Assembly: GCF_004337985.1 (NCBI RefSeq)
Contig: NC_043740.1
Span: 3,277,140-3,341,139, forward strand
Origin: Pyricularia pennisetigena
Taxonomy: Eukaryota > Ascomycota > Sordariomycetes > Magnaporthales > Pyriculariaceae
Direction of reading: 5' to 3'
DNA length: 64,000 nucleotides
The translations under genes were made by a program, and so were the position numbers. This document shows, one piece after another, positions 1 through 12,806 of this stretch. The notes beneath the pieces were generated by a model. The model made no database searches and was not told the origin of the DNA. It saw only the letters and a program-made list of their open reading frames with translations. The first letter of the stretch is position 1, and every line of letters begins with the position of its first letter.

Positions 1-3000
1 AGGGTAAAAGTGACGAAGGTCTTCCTTTTTGAGACTATGGGGACTATCGATGTATTAATCTGCTTCCCAACTACAGAAAAACATTTGGAAAAGGAGATTG
101 GTATTAATTTGTTAGTGGCGCGTTGATGCGTACAAAGCCTGCGGGATTGGTAGCAATTTATCTTTGGCTTCTTTTTTTTCCATTATGCGTTATCATTATT
201 CTTGCGCAAAGCAAATGCGTTATTTACCAAGTCATGTCTATCGTACAATGTTTGGATTTTTTTACCATCGACCCTTGCGTGATTCTGTGTCCCCCCAAGC
301 AGAGGACTGATTGAAAGATTGAAACAAAGACTCAAGCAAATAGAGCAGCCCTGAAGGCACCTTGGTGCTCTCCATATAGACCCATTCAGGCAAAGCAGTA
401 ACATAACTAACGTAGTTTTTCATGGGCTGGAATATATAGAAAATACAAGCAGGAGATTTGATGGTTAAGGCTGAGGCTACTTAGTGAAAGATTGATCGCC
501 TCGCCGACATCGGCTCATCAAAAGGTGATATTTTCGAGGTACGGTAATATTATGACATTTAGAAAACCAAGCGACAGTGCGAAAGTGTGCCCAGCAGAAT
601 TCCACTTCCCTTGGCAACTCCAGTCTCGAAGATGGATTGTTTTGGAAAGATCCTCTCCCCACGCCCTACTGCACCTCAAAATGACAAAATGCATGGGTAC
701 AAAAGTACCTTCGTACTTCGCACATTGCAGATCGCCGCGTTGGTCCCCGACAAACCCCATGTCGCCTCCACCCCAAACCCTGGACGGTAACACACAGGGA
801 TTTTTTTCAAAGAACCCCCCGTTCCCTATTTGGGTAATCAGTGCGATGAAATGCTATCAAGAAGGCCTCCGTTGCGGTCGTCTTGGGGTGTCATCCACCC
901 CCCTGGTTTTGAACCACTTTCTAACCACCCTCCACAGAAAAGTCCTCTCGCAGATCATCCCATCACCAACACCCGCTTCTCGGCCTCCCTTCCGTCCACT
1001 GCTAGCCCTTGCGAGGGGACCAGGGGGACCGCGGGATGGCTCCCGCTGACGGAGGGAACGAAATCAGGCAAAGGCAAAATGGAGACTCGGGTCCGCCAGG
1101 CGCACACGCTCTCTTTCTCATGGGATGAACTTTTCTGACAAAGTTGACTCCCGCAAAAACATCGGAGCTTTTGGATGACAAGACAAGTCGGCAGGATTGA
1201 TCAGCAGATTCCACTTTTCTTTATTCTTCATTCGCTCAAAACTAAACAAATATGTCAAAACAAATGACTGCTCACCCTTCTAATGCTAGTCAGGGTTCAT
1301 CATAACAAACCAACAATATTCCCTTCTCTCATCCTCCTTATAGCATGTTCCATAGCCGAATTGCCGGATCCTTGGCATGTTTCTTTTTCTTTCTTTTGTT
1401 CATCTCTTCTATTTTTCTTTTCTTCTGGGCCTTTGAATCGAAATCATGTCTACGCACGCAACAGTATCATTGGCTGTGACCCTGGTATCCCTTCTTTCGG
1501 AGGTCCCGCGAGCCGTCCACTTTGCGTGCTGCTGCCAAGGCGGCAGCAGATATCCCTGAGCTTTGTTTTTGTTGTTGCTTTTCTTTTTCTTTTGCGGGCA
1601 AAATACTGAATTATTTTCTTCAGTAAACAGATGCGATTGGGCAGTGGATGGAGGGAGTGGGGGCGCCACACAATTGACAACAAGTCTCTAATTGTAAGCT
1701 TCTTACTTGTCCTTGACAGCGGTGCGCTCGTGTGTGAAAAAAAAGTGCGTGTCGTGTCTTGTATGTAACCCACCCTCCACCAAGATGGTGAAGCAGAATG
1801 CTACCTAAAGTGCTGCGACAAGTGAAGGCAAACGTCTTGGTGCTTGTCCCCCCATACTAGGTTTATTTTTTACAGTTACAGTGACAGGTCGAGGTTCGGC
1901 CCGTCGTCGGTGGTCCTACTACGTCCGACCGCCTGGTTGGGAGACCAGACCAGATATCAATCAGTTATTCTCTTACTGCTGCCTTGAGAACCAACGTATG
2001 AGAAAAAAGGATAACAAAAAAAAAAAAAAAAAAACGGGCAAAATTTCTACTTCGTCATCGATTGGATATCTTGGACGTCTCACCAATATTTTGCAAATCC
2101 CAGAAATACGAGCTTGTGGCAGAGAGGAGCGGAAATGGTCACCCCTCACCCACCTACGACATGGCTCAATTATTTTTTTGACTGTTAGTTTCTAAAATTA
2201 AGCTTGTTGCCGGGGTTCTGGTTCCTTGGCTTGGTTGTACCTCCAGTGCGGACGGAATACATTTTGAAATAATAAACGAAATTATGATAGCATCGTCGGT
2301 ATGTCCTTGGTGAAATTCTCCAAAGGTTTCTTCTTGACCCAGAAAGAAAAAGAAAGCAAAAAGAGGAAAAACAAGAGACCCTTGCTATAGTATCGCGTTG
2401 ATCCATCCCGCGCTTACCGTTGCTTAGGGTGGAGGAACTAGCTCCGATCGCTGTGAACAAACTGTGGTCGATGCCATCAGAAGTCTTGCTTGCAATCAAA
2501 ACCCTGCACGTGGCCCGCCTTATTTAGATTTCGTTAATCTGCAGTATTTTTGATAAGGAGGAGAGGGCTAGGCTGGTAGGCAAAATGAAAAGAATAAGAA
2601 ATAAACATAAACAGACCATCAAGTTACTACCTACTCTAGAGAAATGCCACTATCCCGGCTAGCTTACTCAGGGCAAATGCGCAAACGAGTAAGGTGCTAT
2701 GGGTCTCGACCGTGTTATGTTCCGAGGATCTGGTGACCCCTGTGGACCCCGTTCATGTCTAACACCCCCGGCCCAAAGGTCTAGACCGCCATGGACCAGG
2801 CCATGCTCGTTCTTACGCAAAACTGGTTCCTATTGGAGACGGTGGGAGGGCTGTGGATCCACCTTGTATGCACGCTGTCCGAATGGGGAGAGCGAAAGCA
2901 AGCTGGGAAAAGATGCAATAATACTGACTGCATTTTGTTTTGAATGCGGTCGACGATTATGAATCGTTTTGCAGCAGCCCAGTTCCATTCCGTCGTCGCC

Positions 3001-3950
3001 ATTCTTCACACCTTGTCGCTGCCGAAAGGAGGCCCCTGTGTGCTAGGGTGAAAATCCAGGGACTTGGCAAGATATGAATTTGCTTGTCTTCCCCGCCCCG
3101 CCTTTCACCTGGTGCATCAAGGACGGTGCTGCCAAGCATCAAGATGCATTTTGTTCACCAATTTCCGGGGTTGGTTGATTAGGTTTCAGTGTCGAGAGAG
3201 TGTCGATCTGAACCAGTTTCAATATCCTCACTTGGGCAAAGATTCAATAGTTTTCTGCTGTATATCCTATCTCCGTTTCCCCAGTGGCCAAACCTCGCCA
3301 TGTCAAAGTGGTTGATTATCAAGAGCAGGCAGCATGGTTCCAACTAACTCCTGGAAGTGCCAACTCAGGGTGCTTCCGCTCACAAGCCTTATTAGTACCA
3401 CCCTTGATATCGTCGTCTCATCCCTGGTGTGAGCTTCATCTCACCAATTATCCCCTCGAGCACTTGACGCGGACACTTGTGTGTGTAGGTTGTATTTCTT
3501 CGTCCCCGCTGTCTGCTTGATAAGACGTTGCGGAAATGGGCAGGGACGGACCGAAAAAAAAAGGAAGAAAGGCAAAAGTTGACAACGACGTCTGATACGC
3601 TGAGATGCGAGTTTCTATTTTGGCAGCGAGTCGGATTTCTCCCTGTCCCTATATTCAATAATCTTGCAATGTCGATAATATCTGTACAGCCCAACCTTGG
3701 GAAAGGGGGACCGGGCCAGGTTCCAGCCATGAAGAGGCGAGACCGCCTTCGCCGCCCTGCCCCGTCACAAGTAATTCACTCTGGGGTCATCTATCACCAT
3801 CTTCATGGGGGTCACGATGAGCTGGGGACGACAAGTGACTGTATGGCCAAGGCGCCTGGACGAAGACAGGTGTGGGGAGGATGGAGGGGCGTGTGAAGAT
3901 GTGCCCAACAATATGGGCTCATGTGCAACCGCCTTTTGGCTGCAAGCAAT

Positions 3951-4020
3951 ATGCCACAGCACACAATACAAAGCAATACCAAGTACACAGCGCACAGCAC
4001 ATAGCATACAGCGCATGCGG
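3951..4020. repeat. Degenerate CA-rich tandem repeat
   Basis: Imperfect short units built on ACAGC, ACACA and CATAG are repeated over about 70 bp. Low-complexity sequence with no coding sense in any frame. Confidence 0.6.
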
Positions 4021-7000
4021 AATCCTGGCGTGGTATGCCGTCGTCTGGCGCCATCTGGGTGCACGCGCACCATATCCGATCACATCTCAGGGTCTCGACC
4101 CAAGCTGGCGGTAAGAGCTGCCCGTGGTTTTTTTTTTCTTGTCTCGTTGATATCAAAATCGGGAGTGGCTGCGACGCTAGGAAAATCAAGCAAATATAGC
4201 CCGTCAAGAAACAACGTGGAAGGACGGTTGAGTCCGTCGCCCTCGCTTGCACTGCCACCCACGACGGCATTAGGGCTATGGTTTCTCTAATTTATTTTAT
4301 TTTATTTTATTTTTTTGTTTTGCTTCCCATTGGCCTAGATCCGAACCCGGGCCAGAACGGTTCAAAGCCGGTGCCTGCGGAATTTGAGGTCGAGCTGGTG
4401 TTTGGGTGACAAAATGGCGCCAGAAGAAAAAAGCGGCTTCTCCCTTTGAGACGGACAGGGAGGCTCACACAGACAGAGGCTTGGTTTACTGTATGTATTT
4501 TTCATTTGGGCTTTTGGCAAGCCCGCCTATCTGGGTCCAAAGTCTTGGATGGGGTCGCGCCTCAACTAGTCTGGAGGATTTTTGGGGGGGTGCCGGGATG
4601 GTATGCCAAGATGCTGGGTTAGGGCAATTTTGCTCCGAAACGTTAGTGATCCTACCAAACACTTAGCAACTGCAAAGTTCATAGGGAGTCTCCCTGTTCA
4701 GGGGATCGTGAAACTAATTTCTAGGCATAATCATAGAATCATACGGTGTTGTTACTTGACTGCGGAGGTGTACCTCGGCTTTCTTTTTTTTCTTTTTTTT
4801 TTTCTCCATCGCTCAAGGCCACAAAATGGGACTTATTGTACTGTACCGTACTGTACTCGTAAGTAGACGAATGTCGTAGATAATCAAGGCTTTGATCAAA
4901 AGTGGGACATTCGTTTCATTCTCAGGTCTATCGCCATGGACAGCACAGCACGTAAGGTTCGGTAATTTCTTCGTAATGATTTGTAGGTGGGCTTGAGTGG
5001 GAACATCACCAATACCCAAAGACGAGTGCAACCCTGAAATGTGTGGTTATGGGGTCGCGAGTGGAGCTTTATTGTGGACCTGTATCTCCCCCACCCACCG
5101 AGAATGTCAAAGTTTCGGTCCCGGCAGGACGGTTCTCTCACAGAAGATCAAATGTCAAAGCCCTGCCAAAAGACGACCTTCCGCTTAACATCTCCCTATT
5201 AGGCATAGCTTCTGACGTCTTGGACAGGGCCAAACAGCAAGCATATTCCCTGTTGATGCCAAGATCTGGACCGCCAAAGACAACACGCCTGCAAACCCAC
5301 TAGCCTGCCCGCCCACCACTGCAGTCAGAGGCTTGGAGATTACCGCGCAAAGGGTTAGGGGGGATAATAATATGTAGGCGTCAGGGGTGTTTGGGTTGTC
5401 GAGAGTGAGGTGTGATTCGATCAGAGATTGGAATCTGGTTGGTCCAGTATCCGTATCATTGGGGAGGTGGCCGCCTTGTCAGGCTGCGGTAAGTAAGGTC
5501 AGGTACCTATCTACCTAGGTCAGGTAGGCACGAAAGCAAGCATAGACAGGGTCAGCTAAGGTACCTAAGCGATTACGGCTTTTCCCTTCCCTCCCACTTT
5601 ACTGGAATCCATTCAGCCTCTGAGAAAATTAACTTGGGACGAAAGAAAGAAAAAAAAAAAATCGCCGCGAGTTATAATAGCAACCATACAATGAAAAAGG
5701 ATAGTTAAAAACAACTTATACACGATTTCCGCCACCAAAACATCCTCAAAAGTCTAGACTCGACAACATACATTCAAGGCGCTTCGGCCTCCTCGGGTCG
5801 GCGCCAGTCGTTCCTAAGGTTTGAGGTCGCGTCTCGGGGCCCCGGTAATTGACGCGCACCGACTTAGTAATACAAAACAATTCAAGACTCCCGAAGTACC
5901 GTTTCTCGCAGGGCGGTACTATCAGGCCATGTCTACAATCACTCTTGGCCTAGCCCCTTCGGTTCGTCTCTTCTAACCACAATCTAATCTACCCTCGTGC
6001 TCGGCTGTTTACTACGTAGGCTCAGCCTTCCCTCAAGCAGAGTAGCTCATCACGGCAGGCGGCCAGGAGCCGAAATTTGCAAGCTTGTTGGCGTCCCCTG
6101 TCGTCCGCACCGTCATTACCACGTGGCAACCGCGGCAAACCTAAAGGGGGGTGTACGGATACTATGAATGTTGGCGTATCGGCAGAGAAGAGCAAAACCC
6201 ACATTCTGGTGACAATGGGGGGAGCTCTCTGCAACCATTTTCCCTGTCCCCCGCTCATCGTATCTTTTCCTCATGACTCTTTGGTTCATTCATTTCTCCC
6301 CCTTGCTATTCAAGACTCCAAGCACGAGGCCAAAAGGACGTTCGAATGATTTTCTGTTTACTAAACTCTGTGGTAACTTTCCGATAAAGATATCGTCACC
6401 CTCAGACTCTTGCTCCACTCGAAATGGATATCCCCGCTGTATAGAGGAGGCGGTTCCTGCCCATTGCCCACCTTGCAAAAAGCAATATGGTACGATGTTC
6501 CAGCCTCGTTGTGAGGCTCTGTTGATTGAATTTCCTTTTACGGCCACCTTCGCGAGATAGCCTCCATTTTCTTGCTGTATTGGTTCGGCTCTCGAATTCC
6601 AAACCCCCACCCACCTATTGCCAAATCACATGGGTAAAAGATCCAATCACAAGGACTTTGTCCAGGTTTCCCCAACCTATACTGCCTGTCCCTTGTGCTC
6701 CAAAGATAGATTCCCTACCTGCCACACATCTTTCTTCCCCCCCTCCCGATGACAGATCTTGGTATCAAAATGACCCATGAACCGTCTTACAGAGGTCAGA
6801 GGTCCATAATTTGACTATCCCATATTCCCGTACGCTCATATACATGACCCCCCCTCCCCCCTTCTGCCCTGTTCCCGTCTCCCCCCAATCAAATCAAAGC
6901 CTCAATGTTACATGAAAGATCCAATACGGCAGTGACTTCGCCGAACGACTTACTGCACGGTTATGCCTCGCTCGGCCACCCTACCACGGCGGGTCCCGAT

Positions 7001-7079
7001 CAGCGTGCTTGCTGGGACAAAAGTACTGCCAAGGTGAATGACTAGTCCTGGTCCATCTACCCCAGATTCTTCTCGACTC

Positions 7080-7103
7080 GTACTGTACTGTACTGTACTG
7101 TAG
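7080..7103. repeat. (TACTG)n pentanucleotide repeat
   Basis: Four consecutive TACTG units followed by TAG. Related TGTACTGTACCG and GTACTGTAC strings lie at about 4837-4859, so this is one member of a dispersed motif rather than an isolated slippage tract. Confidence 0.85.
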
Positions 7104-7364
7104 TTTTCTCCTTGCAGTACTCCCTTCTCAGTTCTCAGCGGAAATAACTGGCCCATCTGCGCCTTTCGGCCTCGGCATAGCGGGATCTTAATTCCGCTGC
7201 TGCTGCCTGGTGTACTGGAGAAGTAAATCCACACGTCTTTTGTTTGCCCCCCCCCCCCCCACATGAAAAAGAGATTTTCTCTTTCGTTTTTTTATTTTTT
7301 TAATAAGACCCTGGCTGGGTCCTGTGGCAAATACTTTCGTGGATTTGGTAATGACAGTCAGCTG

Positions 7365-7397
7365 CCTCCGGCAACTCCTCCGGCAATTCTCCGGCAG
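7365..7397. repeat. 12-nt tandem repeat, 2.8 copies
   Basis: CCTCCGGCAACT is followed by CCTCCGGCAATT and then CTCCGGCAGT. The three units are head to tail with single-base changes, in a non-coding spacer. Confidence 0.8.
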
Positions 7398-8222
7398 TAG
7401 ACTGATATCTTAGTGATAGGGGTCAATCAAGGCTTCGGGCACCTGCGGTACTGTATGGCAGTACACAATATATCCCACGCGTGGGGTTTTTCTCTTTGGG
7501 CTGCCTCCCCTTGTCAAGTACACTCCCCCCGGCCTAACCCGACAGGTCGGTTAACGAAGGCTGTACTGTGGAGTTGTTTTCTTTTTCTCACAAGTGGCTG
7601 TATCCCTTATCCCCCCCGTCACTTGCTTGGTAGTGTGATAGTTTCCCCTGTGGCTGTCATGACTGAGTGGAGGTTCACCACCCATCAGTTCTTCGCAGGG
7701 ACTATGCAGGTTTCTGTGGGATGTCGACTTGCCTAGCTCTCTTCATCCCCTGATGACAGCTGCCAGCAGATAATGATCACGCAAGGGGACGCGGGATTGG
7801 TCAGACACATTTGACATACTCTATGAGACCCCTTGATCGTCTATGTTATATGAATATCATGATATATGCCATCTTATCCCAGCCCGTGATCCATTATCTA
7901 CCAGGGGCGAAGTCACGAACCTTGGGTTCAGCCAAGGCACGAATCAATACCTGCATATACTCGCAGATTTGATCACAGCCCGCCAAGCACCAGCGTAACC
8001 AGTTTCGTCTGTAGGTTTCACTGATCGCCCTGGCATGTCTTCTTGCAAAGAGAGGGGAGAGGCGGGGGGGTATTTGCGTGCTTGTCCTGTTCAGGGAAAC
8101 ACAGGCGATATTGCATTGCCGGTTTTCCACTGCCCCCTCACCAAATATGCCTCGGCTGAGCCGTTCCTGGATGGGCCGCAGGTGGTTTGACCGCACCTCA
8201 TGTAAATCTGGTGCACTAAGGG

Positions 8223-9364
8223 TTATAGGTTCGCCGGCTCGGTGCGCCAGCCCCAGCCGCCCGTAGCGCACTTATCCAGCATCCGCATGCCGGCTGATTC
8301 GCAGATTGCCATAGAGATGTTCCGCACAGCCTTGACCTCGTCCACTGTTGCGCCGCCGTTCAGGGCTCCCTTTAGGTGACCCTTGAGCTGTGGGTTGACC
8401 TGCAAGTGTTCTATTATTAGCCTTTTGTCTAGTGGTACGCTATCCAGGCATTTTGATTGGACAGCTGAAAGATGTATGGTAGGTAAGTAGACCCCAAGGG
8501 TTGACAGATGGCTGCAATGGACAGTGCAGTTGAGCCAGACTTGGAGATACCCAGCAAAGGCAACGGACAGACCGCTGAAAAAGAAATTGCATGCGGACTG
8601 CAACGTCTAAGCAGGATAGTTGATGAGTACGTACGTCTTGTGGAATGAGCCCCGCAATCAAGACAAACGAGGTTTCGGCCGGCGTCAAAACGGCCGTGTT
8701 GCTCAGCAGGTAGCCATACACGAGTCTTGCTGTCAAGCCTAGATCCTCGGTGCCAGACCGATCCATCTGGCCCATGACGCGCTTCGAGACCTTGCCATAT
8801 ATCATGTCAAAGAAGCGCTGGCCTCGATGTAAGATCTGCGACGACGGCACGTCATACATCTCGAGCGGCCTTGAAGTTGGCGAGAAAGCCAACGGCTCGT
8901 CCACCAACTGCTCTGGGGTATGCTTCTTGAGCTCCAGAAGGGCGTTGATGGTCTTTTGGTGGTTGCCATGGTCAGCACGCGGGGCACTACGGGGTCGGGC
9001 TACTGACGAGGAGGTGTCTGGGTACAGGGTAAGTGCCATGAGGGAAGTCAAGCAGTCGCCTCACTTGTTTGCCCAGCACACAACTCACCTTGGGCAAGCC
9101 TCCTATTGCGGCGGTCTTCACGAGGGCTTCCCGCATACGGCGAGAAATATTCAGTTGCTCCTCCGGCGAGGGTGCGTCCTCGGTGCCTTGGTCGACCCCA
9201 TGGGTCAGCACGTGCTTGTATACCGTCGGGATCTCATCCGGACGATTCAGCACTGCCAACGTCGTGGCCGCCACAAAGTACCATGTATTGCGCGGCAAGT
9301 GCGGCTGTTTCCTGATGGAAGCCAGCAAAGCCGGCGTGATGACGGCGGGCAATTGAGCCGCCAT
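8223..9364 (-). CDS. Carboxymuconolactone decarboxylase (CMD)-like protein
   Basis: Predicted as complement(join(8223..8399, 8635..8952, 9089..9364)), 256 residues. Intron 1 has a GTGAGT donor, a GCTGAC branch site and an AAAAG acceptor. Intron 2 has a GTACGT donor and a GCAG acceptor. Both splices restore family-like sequence: REALVKTAAIGGLPK joins TINALLELKKHTPE, and AGLIPQD joins VNPQLKGHLKGALNGG. The CMD/AhpD-like alpha-helical fold fits the central and C-terminal parts, and residues near GHLKGALNGGATVDEVKAVR are typical of fungal members. The CxxC thiol pair of true AhpD peroxidases is absent where expected (AICESAGM), so a redox role is not supported. The substrate is unknown. It is transcribed divergently from HRD1 across 724 bp. 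The start is the first ATG of the exon 1 frame. Confidence 0.75.
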
Positions 9365-10088
9365 GATGGGGATGGTCGGCTTGTGCCAATGGCTTTACAG
9401 AGAGTTGTTCTTCTGGTTTAGATGTTTCACAGACAAGAGCCAGCAGTCCGCTTCAATACCTAGAAAACAAAGCAAAAGATAGGCTTCACTTGCCTCGCCG
9501 TCCTCATCTCACAAATGGTCACATTAAAGTAAAGCAAGCGCAAGTTGCAAATGCCGTCGGATGTCCCGAGTTCGTTGTAGTCTCCCCCGCAACTTTCGGG
9601 CCCATTCGCGCAAGACCCGCTCGTCGCGCGCTCTAATGCCGATAGGATGGAACTCACCTCCGCACTGCACGTTTGAGAATGGTTCATCTGGTATCACGGA
9701 GAAGGTCGTCATGATTATGTAATCGTCTGCTTCGCCCAATGGCAAGCGTAGGATAAAATCAGCGATAAGCCGAGACCCCCCATTCGGGACCCCGAATTTT
9801 TGGCGGAGAAACCATCACGTGCCCCGGCGGAAGCTTGTCGATTCCACCAGACGGCATTGTGACACGATACCACAAAGCATTGACAGGGATGTGACGCACC
9901 TGCGTCATCAAGACTTTCAAAGCCTAACGTGGCTTCAACGCGTGCAAAAACGGCCCACCATCAACGCCTAACCATTAACCAAAAGACTAATTCTGCTATC
10001 AAGCTCCCACACAACCCAAAGGAAGATGCGATCGTCAGGGCGTTCTTAGAATTTACTTCTACAAAGCTTCCAACTGACCGGCATCAAC
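9365..10088. promoter_or_regulatory. Divergent CMD-like / HRD1 promoter
   Basis: This 724-bp spacer lies between two divergent starts and should carry both promoters. It contains a CACGTG hexamer near 9815-9820 and a perfect inverted repeat at 9892-9907. I saw no clear TATA box. Open frames inside it are short and unlike proteins. Confidence 0.6.
9892..9907. promoter_or_regulatory. Inverted repeat TGACGCA-CC-TGCGTCA, candidate bZIP site
   Basis: Two perfect 7-nt arms flank a CC spacer, 182 bp upstream of the HRD1 ATG and about 530 bp from the CMD-like ATG. TGACG-type half sites are bound by fungal bZIP factors (CREB/ATF class, with Hac1 recognising related ACGTG cores). The arms are seen directly; the regulator is inferred. 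Confidence 0.45.
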
Positions 10089-12806
10089 ATGCGGCTGGTC
10101 TGGTATGCCGGGGTAAGCTATCCTCGCCTCCGAGAGCTCCAATGACGCCGCCGCCTCTGCAACCGATTGTGGCACGATGCTAACCTGTCGCGGTTTTTGT
10201 CCACCATGTAGGCCTCGACGGCCCTCGCCGGCGGCGTGGTGTTCTCCGCGTTCAACCAGCGGGCCAATTTCTACTCGGCCATGGTCCATCTGTCCCAGAG
10301 CAATCTCTCCATAGTGGTACGCTCGCACCCTTATCCAAATCAAGCTTAAGCAGATCATCGCCATCATGTGGATCCCCAAGCTTACCCCTCGCCCGGCGCT
10401 TATAGATCCTACTCAACATTGTTATGTTTGTTTACATCTCCTTCATATACGGTCTCCAACGATTATGCTACGGACAGCTTCGGCCGGTCGAAATCGAGCA
10501 GCTCTACGAGAAGGCCTGGTTCGCCGTTACCGAAACCTGCTTGGCTATGACAATATTCAGGGAGGAGATAGGGGCTTTTTTCATCGTCATGTTTACGGCC
10601 CTCTTGACAGGCAAGGTCTGGGGATGGATTGGCGACGGCCGGGTCGAAGTCCTGGAGCAGCAACCACCCGCGAACCCGCGACTTTTCCACGCCCGCCTGA
10701 GCATCTCGCTCATTGTCAGCGTCATCTACGACATATGGCTACTACATTACGCAACCCGGACGGTTATCCAGCAGGCCCGACCTAACATGACGGTCATGTT
10801 CCTGTTCGAATTTGCTATTCTCTTGGTTTGTTCAGTACAAACCGGGCTGCGATACATCGTCTCCCTTACCGAGCAGAGCATTCTCAAGACTCAGACCCGT
10901 CAGGGGCTGGAGGCACGACGGAGGCAAATCCGGGAGCAGAGAGCCGACATATTGCGGCGCAGAGAGTCCGGCGAGGCCACAGAGGAAGAGATAAACGAAC
11001 CGCTGCCTGACGAGAATGATGTCGAAGAAATGGACATCGAGGTGCCCGGCTGGGAGGCCAAGGGGCACTGGATTCTTATCTTGGATCTTTGTGCAGGTAG
11101 GGAACTAGTCCTGTTCCATGTCAATGAGATTTTCCACCGTTTACTGACAGCACCTCAATATAGACTTTCTCAAGCTCGGCATTTACGGCGCGTTCTTTGC
11201 TCTCATCCTTATCTTCTACGGACTGCCTATCCACATCATGCGCGACCTCTTCATGACGACGCGATCGTTCGTCAAGCGCCTCGGAGCCTTGTTGCGCTAT
11301 AGACAAGCGATTAAGGATCTCAACAGGTACCCCGACGCCACCGAGGAAGACCTCAACAGGGAAAATACGTGCATCATCTGTCGAGAGGAGATGCACCCCT
11401 GGAACCCAAATGATGCGGTTCGCATCGAACGGACTCGTCCCAAAAAGCTTCCATGTGGGCACATCCTTCACTTCGGCTGCTTAAAGAGCTGGCTTGAACG
11501 CCAGCAGGTGTGTCCAACATGTCGCCGTCCTGTGGTTATTGGCGCGCCTGAAGCGGGAAGGCGAGATGCCAACCCTCCCCCGTTTCGAGCCGCCGGGGTG
11601 CCTGGCAACCCCGCGAACTTGGCGCCTCAGCCCCCTGCCGGTAACGCTCCGAATAACCAGCAACAGCCACAGCAGCCAAATCGCCCAAATGTCAGGATGT
11701 TTGATCTCGGACCCATCAGGCTTGGATTCGCTAGAGGCGGGGCCCAGGATCTTCAGGAAATGGCCCAGATGATGGGCGTGCCGGCACCACCTATCCCTGA
11801 GAACAACCATGCTGCTTTGCAGAACCCAGTGCTACCGCTACAGCCAGGCATCGTAGCGCCGTCTAATGTCGAAGCCATCCAGGCCCAGCTGCGCGCTATT
11901 GAGGAGCGAATCCAGACGGAGGCATTTTCAATCCGATTCGCCCAGCAGGAGGCTCAGGTGCTTAGGCTGTTACTGCAGCAGCTCGAAATGATACGTAATG
12001 CGCAAGCCAGAAACCTTGCTGCTGCAGAACAGGACACAGTCGGGCCACAACCATCCGCGTCGGGCAGTGGCGTTCAGCCTCAACAGGCACAACAGCAGTC
12101 TACAGTTCCTGATTCTCAAACAAGCAATCATAGCCGACAGCCTGCAAGTACAGATACGAGCTCTAACCCAGGTGTTGTGAACACAATATCCCAAGGCTCT
12201 CCGGGGGGTTTGCAGCAAGGCGGTCCGTCGGCGCACAACCTGCCTCCGGCAGTACAGTCACTCAGCTCAGTTGCTGGGGCTGGCTCGATTGGACTCAGCC
12301 ATCACACCGTAGCACCAAATACCACACCGATCCCAGCTGGTAGCTCTGATCTACCAGAAGGCCTTGTACTTCCTCCGGGATGGTCACTATTGCCACTGAA
12401 GAGGGCGGATGGAATGCCACCTGCCACGTCTGCGATCCAAAGAACGGGAGAGAAGAGTCTAGTGGAGGCGGCGGTGGTACCAGATGCAACCACCCAAAGC
12501 CAGTCTGCACAAGAATCTAAGCTGGCACCGACTGAGTCCGCTCCAGTGACGGGAGGTGTAGGGACCAGAACAACGAGCCAGGACCAGAGGGATGATGACG
12601 ATAGTGATACCTCATCCTCTGAAGAAAGTGAGCAGAGCCACAATGGTGGACCGACAAACTCCAAGGACGCGATGCCTTCATGGGGAGGTGCAGCGCAGCT
12701 CTTTGGAGATAACGGGACGGGAGGAAATAGGCAGCAGCAAAGTCGTCCAGCTGATGATAAGGGCAAAGGCCGAGCTGTAGAAGTTGAAGATGAGGCCGAT
12801 CAGTGA
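10089..12806 (+). CDS. HRD1: ERAD E3 ubiquitin ligase Hrd1 (RING-H2, multi-pass membrane)
   Basis: Predicted as join(10089..10112, 10212..10316, 10406..11096, 11164..12806), 820 residues. The first 8 codons (MRLVWYAG) splice onto [14 protein letters not shown], the normal Hrd1 N-terminus. Introns have GTAAGC, GTACGC and GTAGGG donors and TAG acceptors. Several hydrophobic helices fill the first ~330 residues, interrupted by a charged loop (about 190-250) rich in Arg and Glu. A complete RING-H2 follows at about 343-393, with CIIC, then CGHILHFGC, then CPTC. The remaining ~430 residues are Pro/Gln/Ser-rich and look disordered, ending in an acidic Ser stretch. Hrd1 is the ER membrane ligase that ubiquitinates misfolded luminal and membrane proteins for retrotranslocation. 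A Usa1/Herp-like protein, the usual partner class, is encoded 48 kb downstream. Confidence 0.93.

Larger units (their letters stand above)
1..8222. other. Gene-poor region, no supported gene
   Basis: I see no convincing gene in this 8.2 kb. Every open frame is short (185 codons at most), has no recognisable domain, and is mostly translated pyrimidine-rich or simple sequence. It holds an A19 run (2016-2034), a TTTTA run near 4287-4313, degenerate CA-rich repeats (about 3951-4020), TACTG repeats (about 4837-4859 and 7080-7103), a TACCTAGG-rich patch (about 5484-5570) and a 12-nt tandem repeat (7365-7397). It could be the downstream flank of a gene outside the window. No tRNA-like fold was found. 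Confidence 0.6.

Noticed and set aside
492..1049. 185-codon plus open frame near the left edge
   Set aside because: No domain, irregular composition, overlapping open frames on both strands and no splice context.
4329..4376. tRNA-like B box (GGTTCAAAGCC), seen again near 13194
   Set aside because: A-box spacing is too short and no acceptor stem pairs; the second copy also lacks a cloverleaf.
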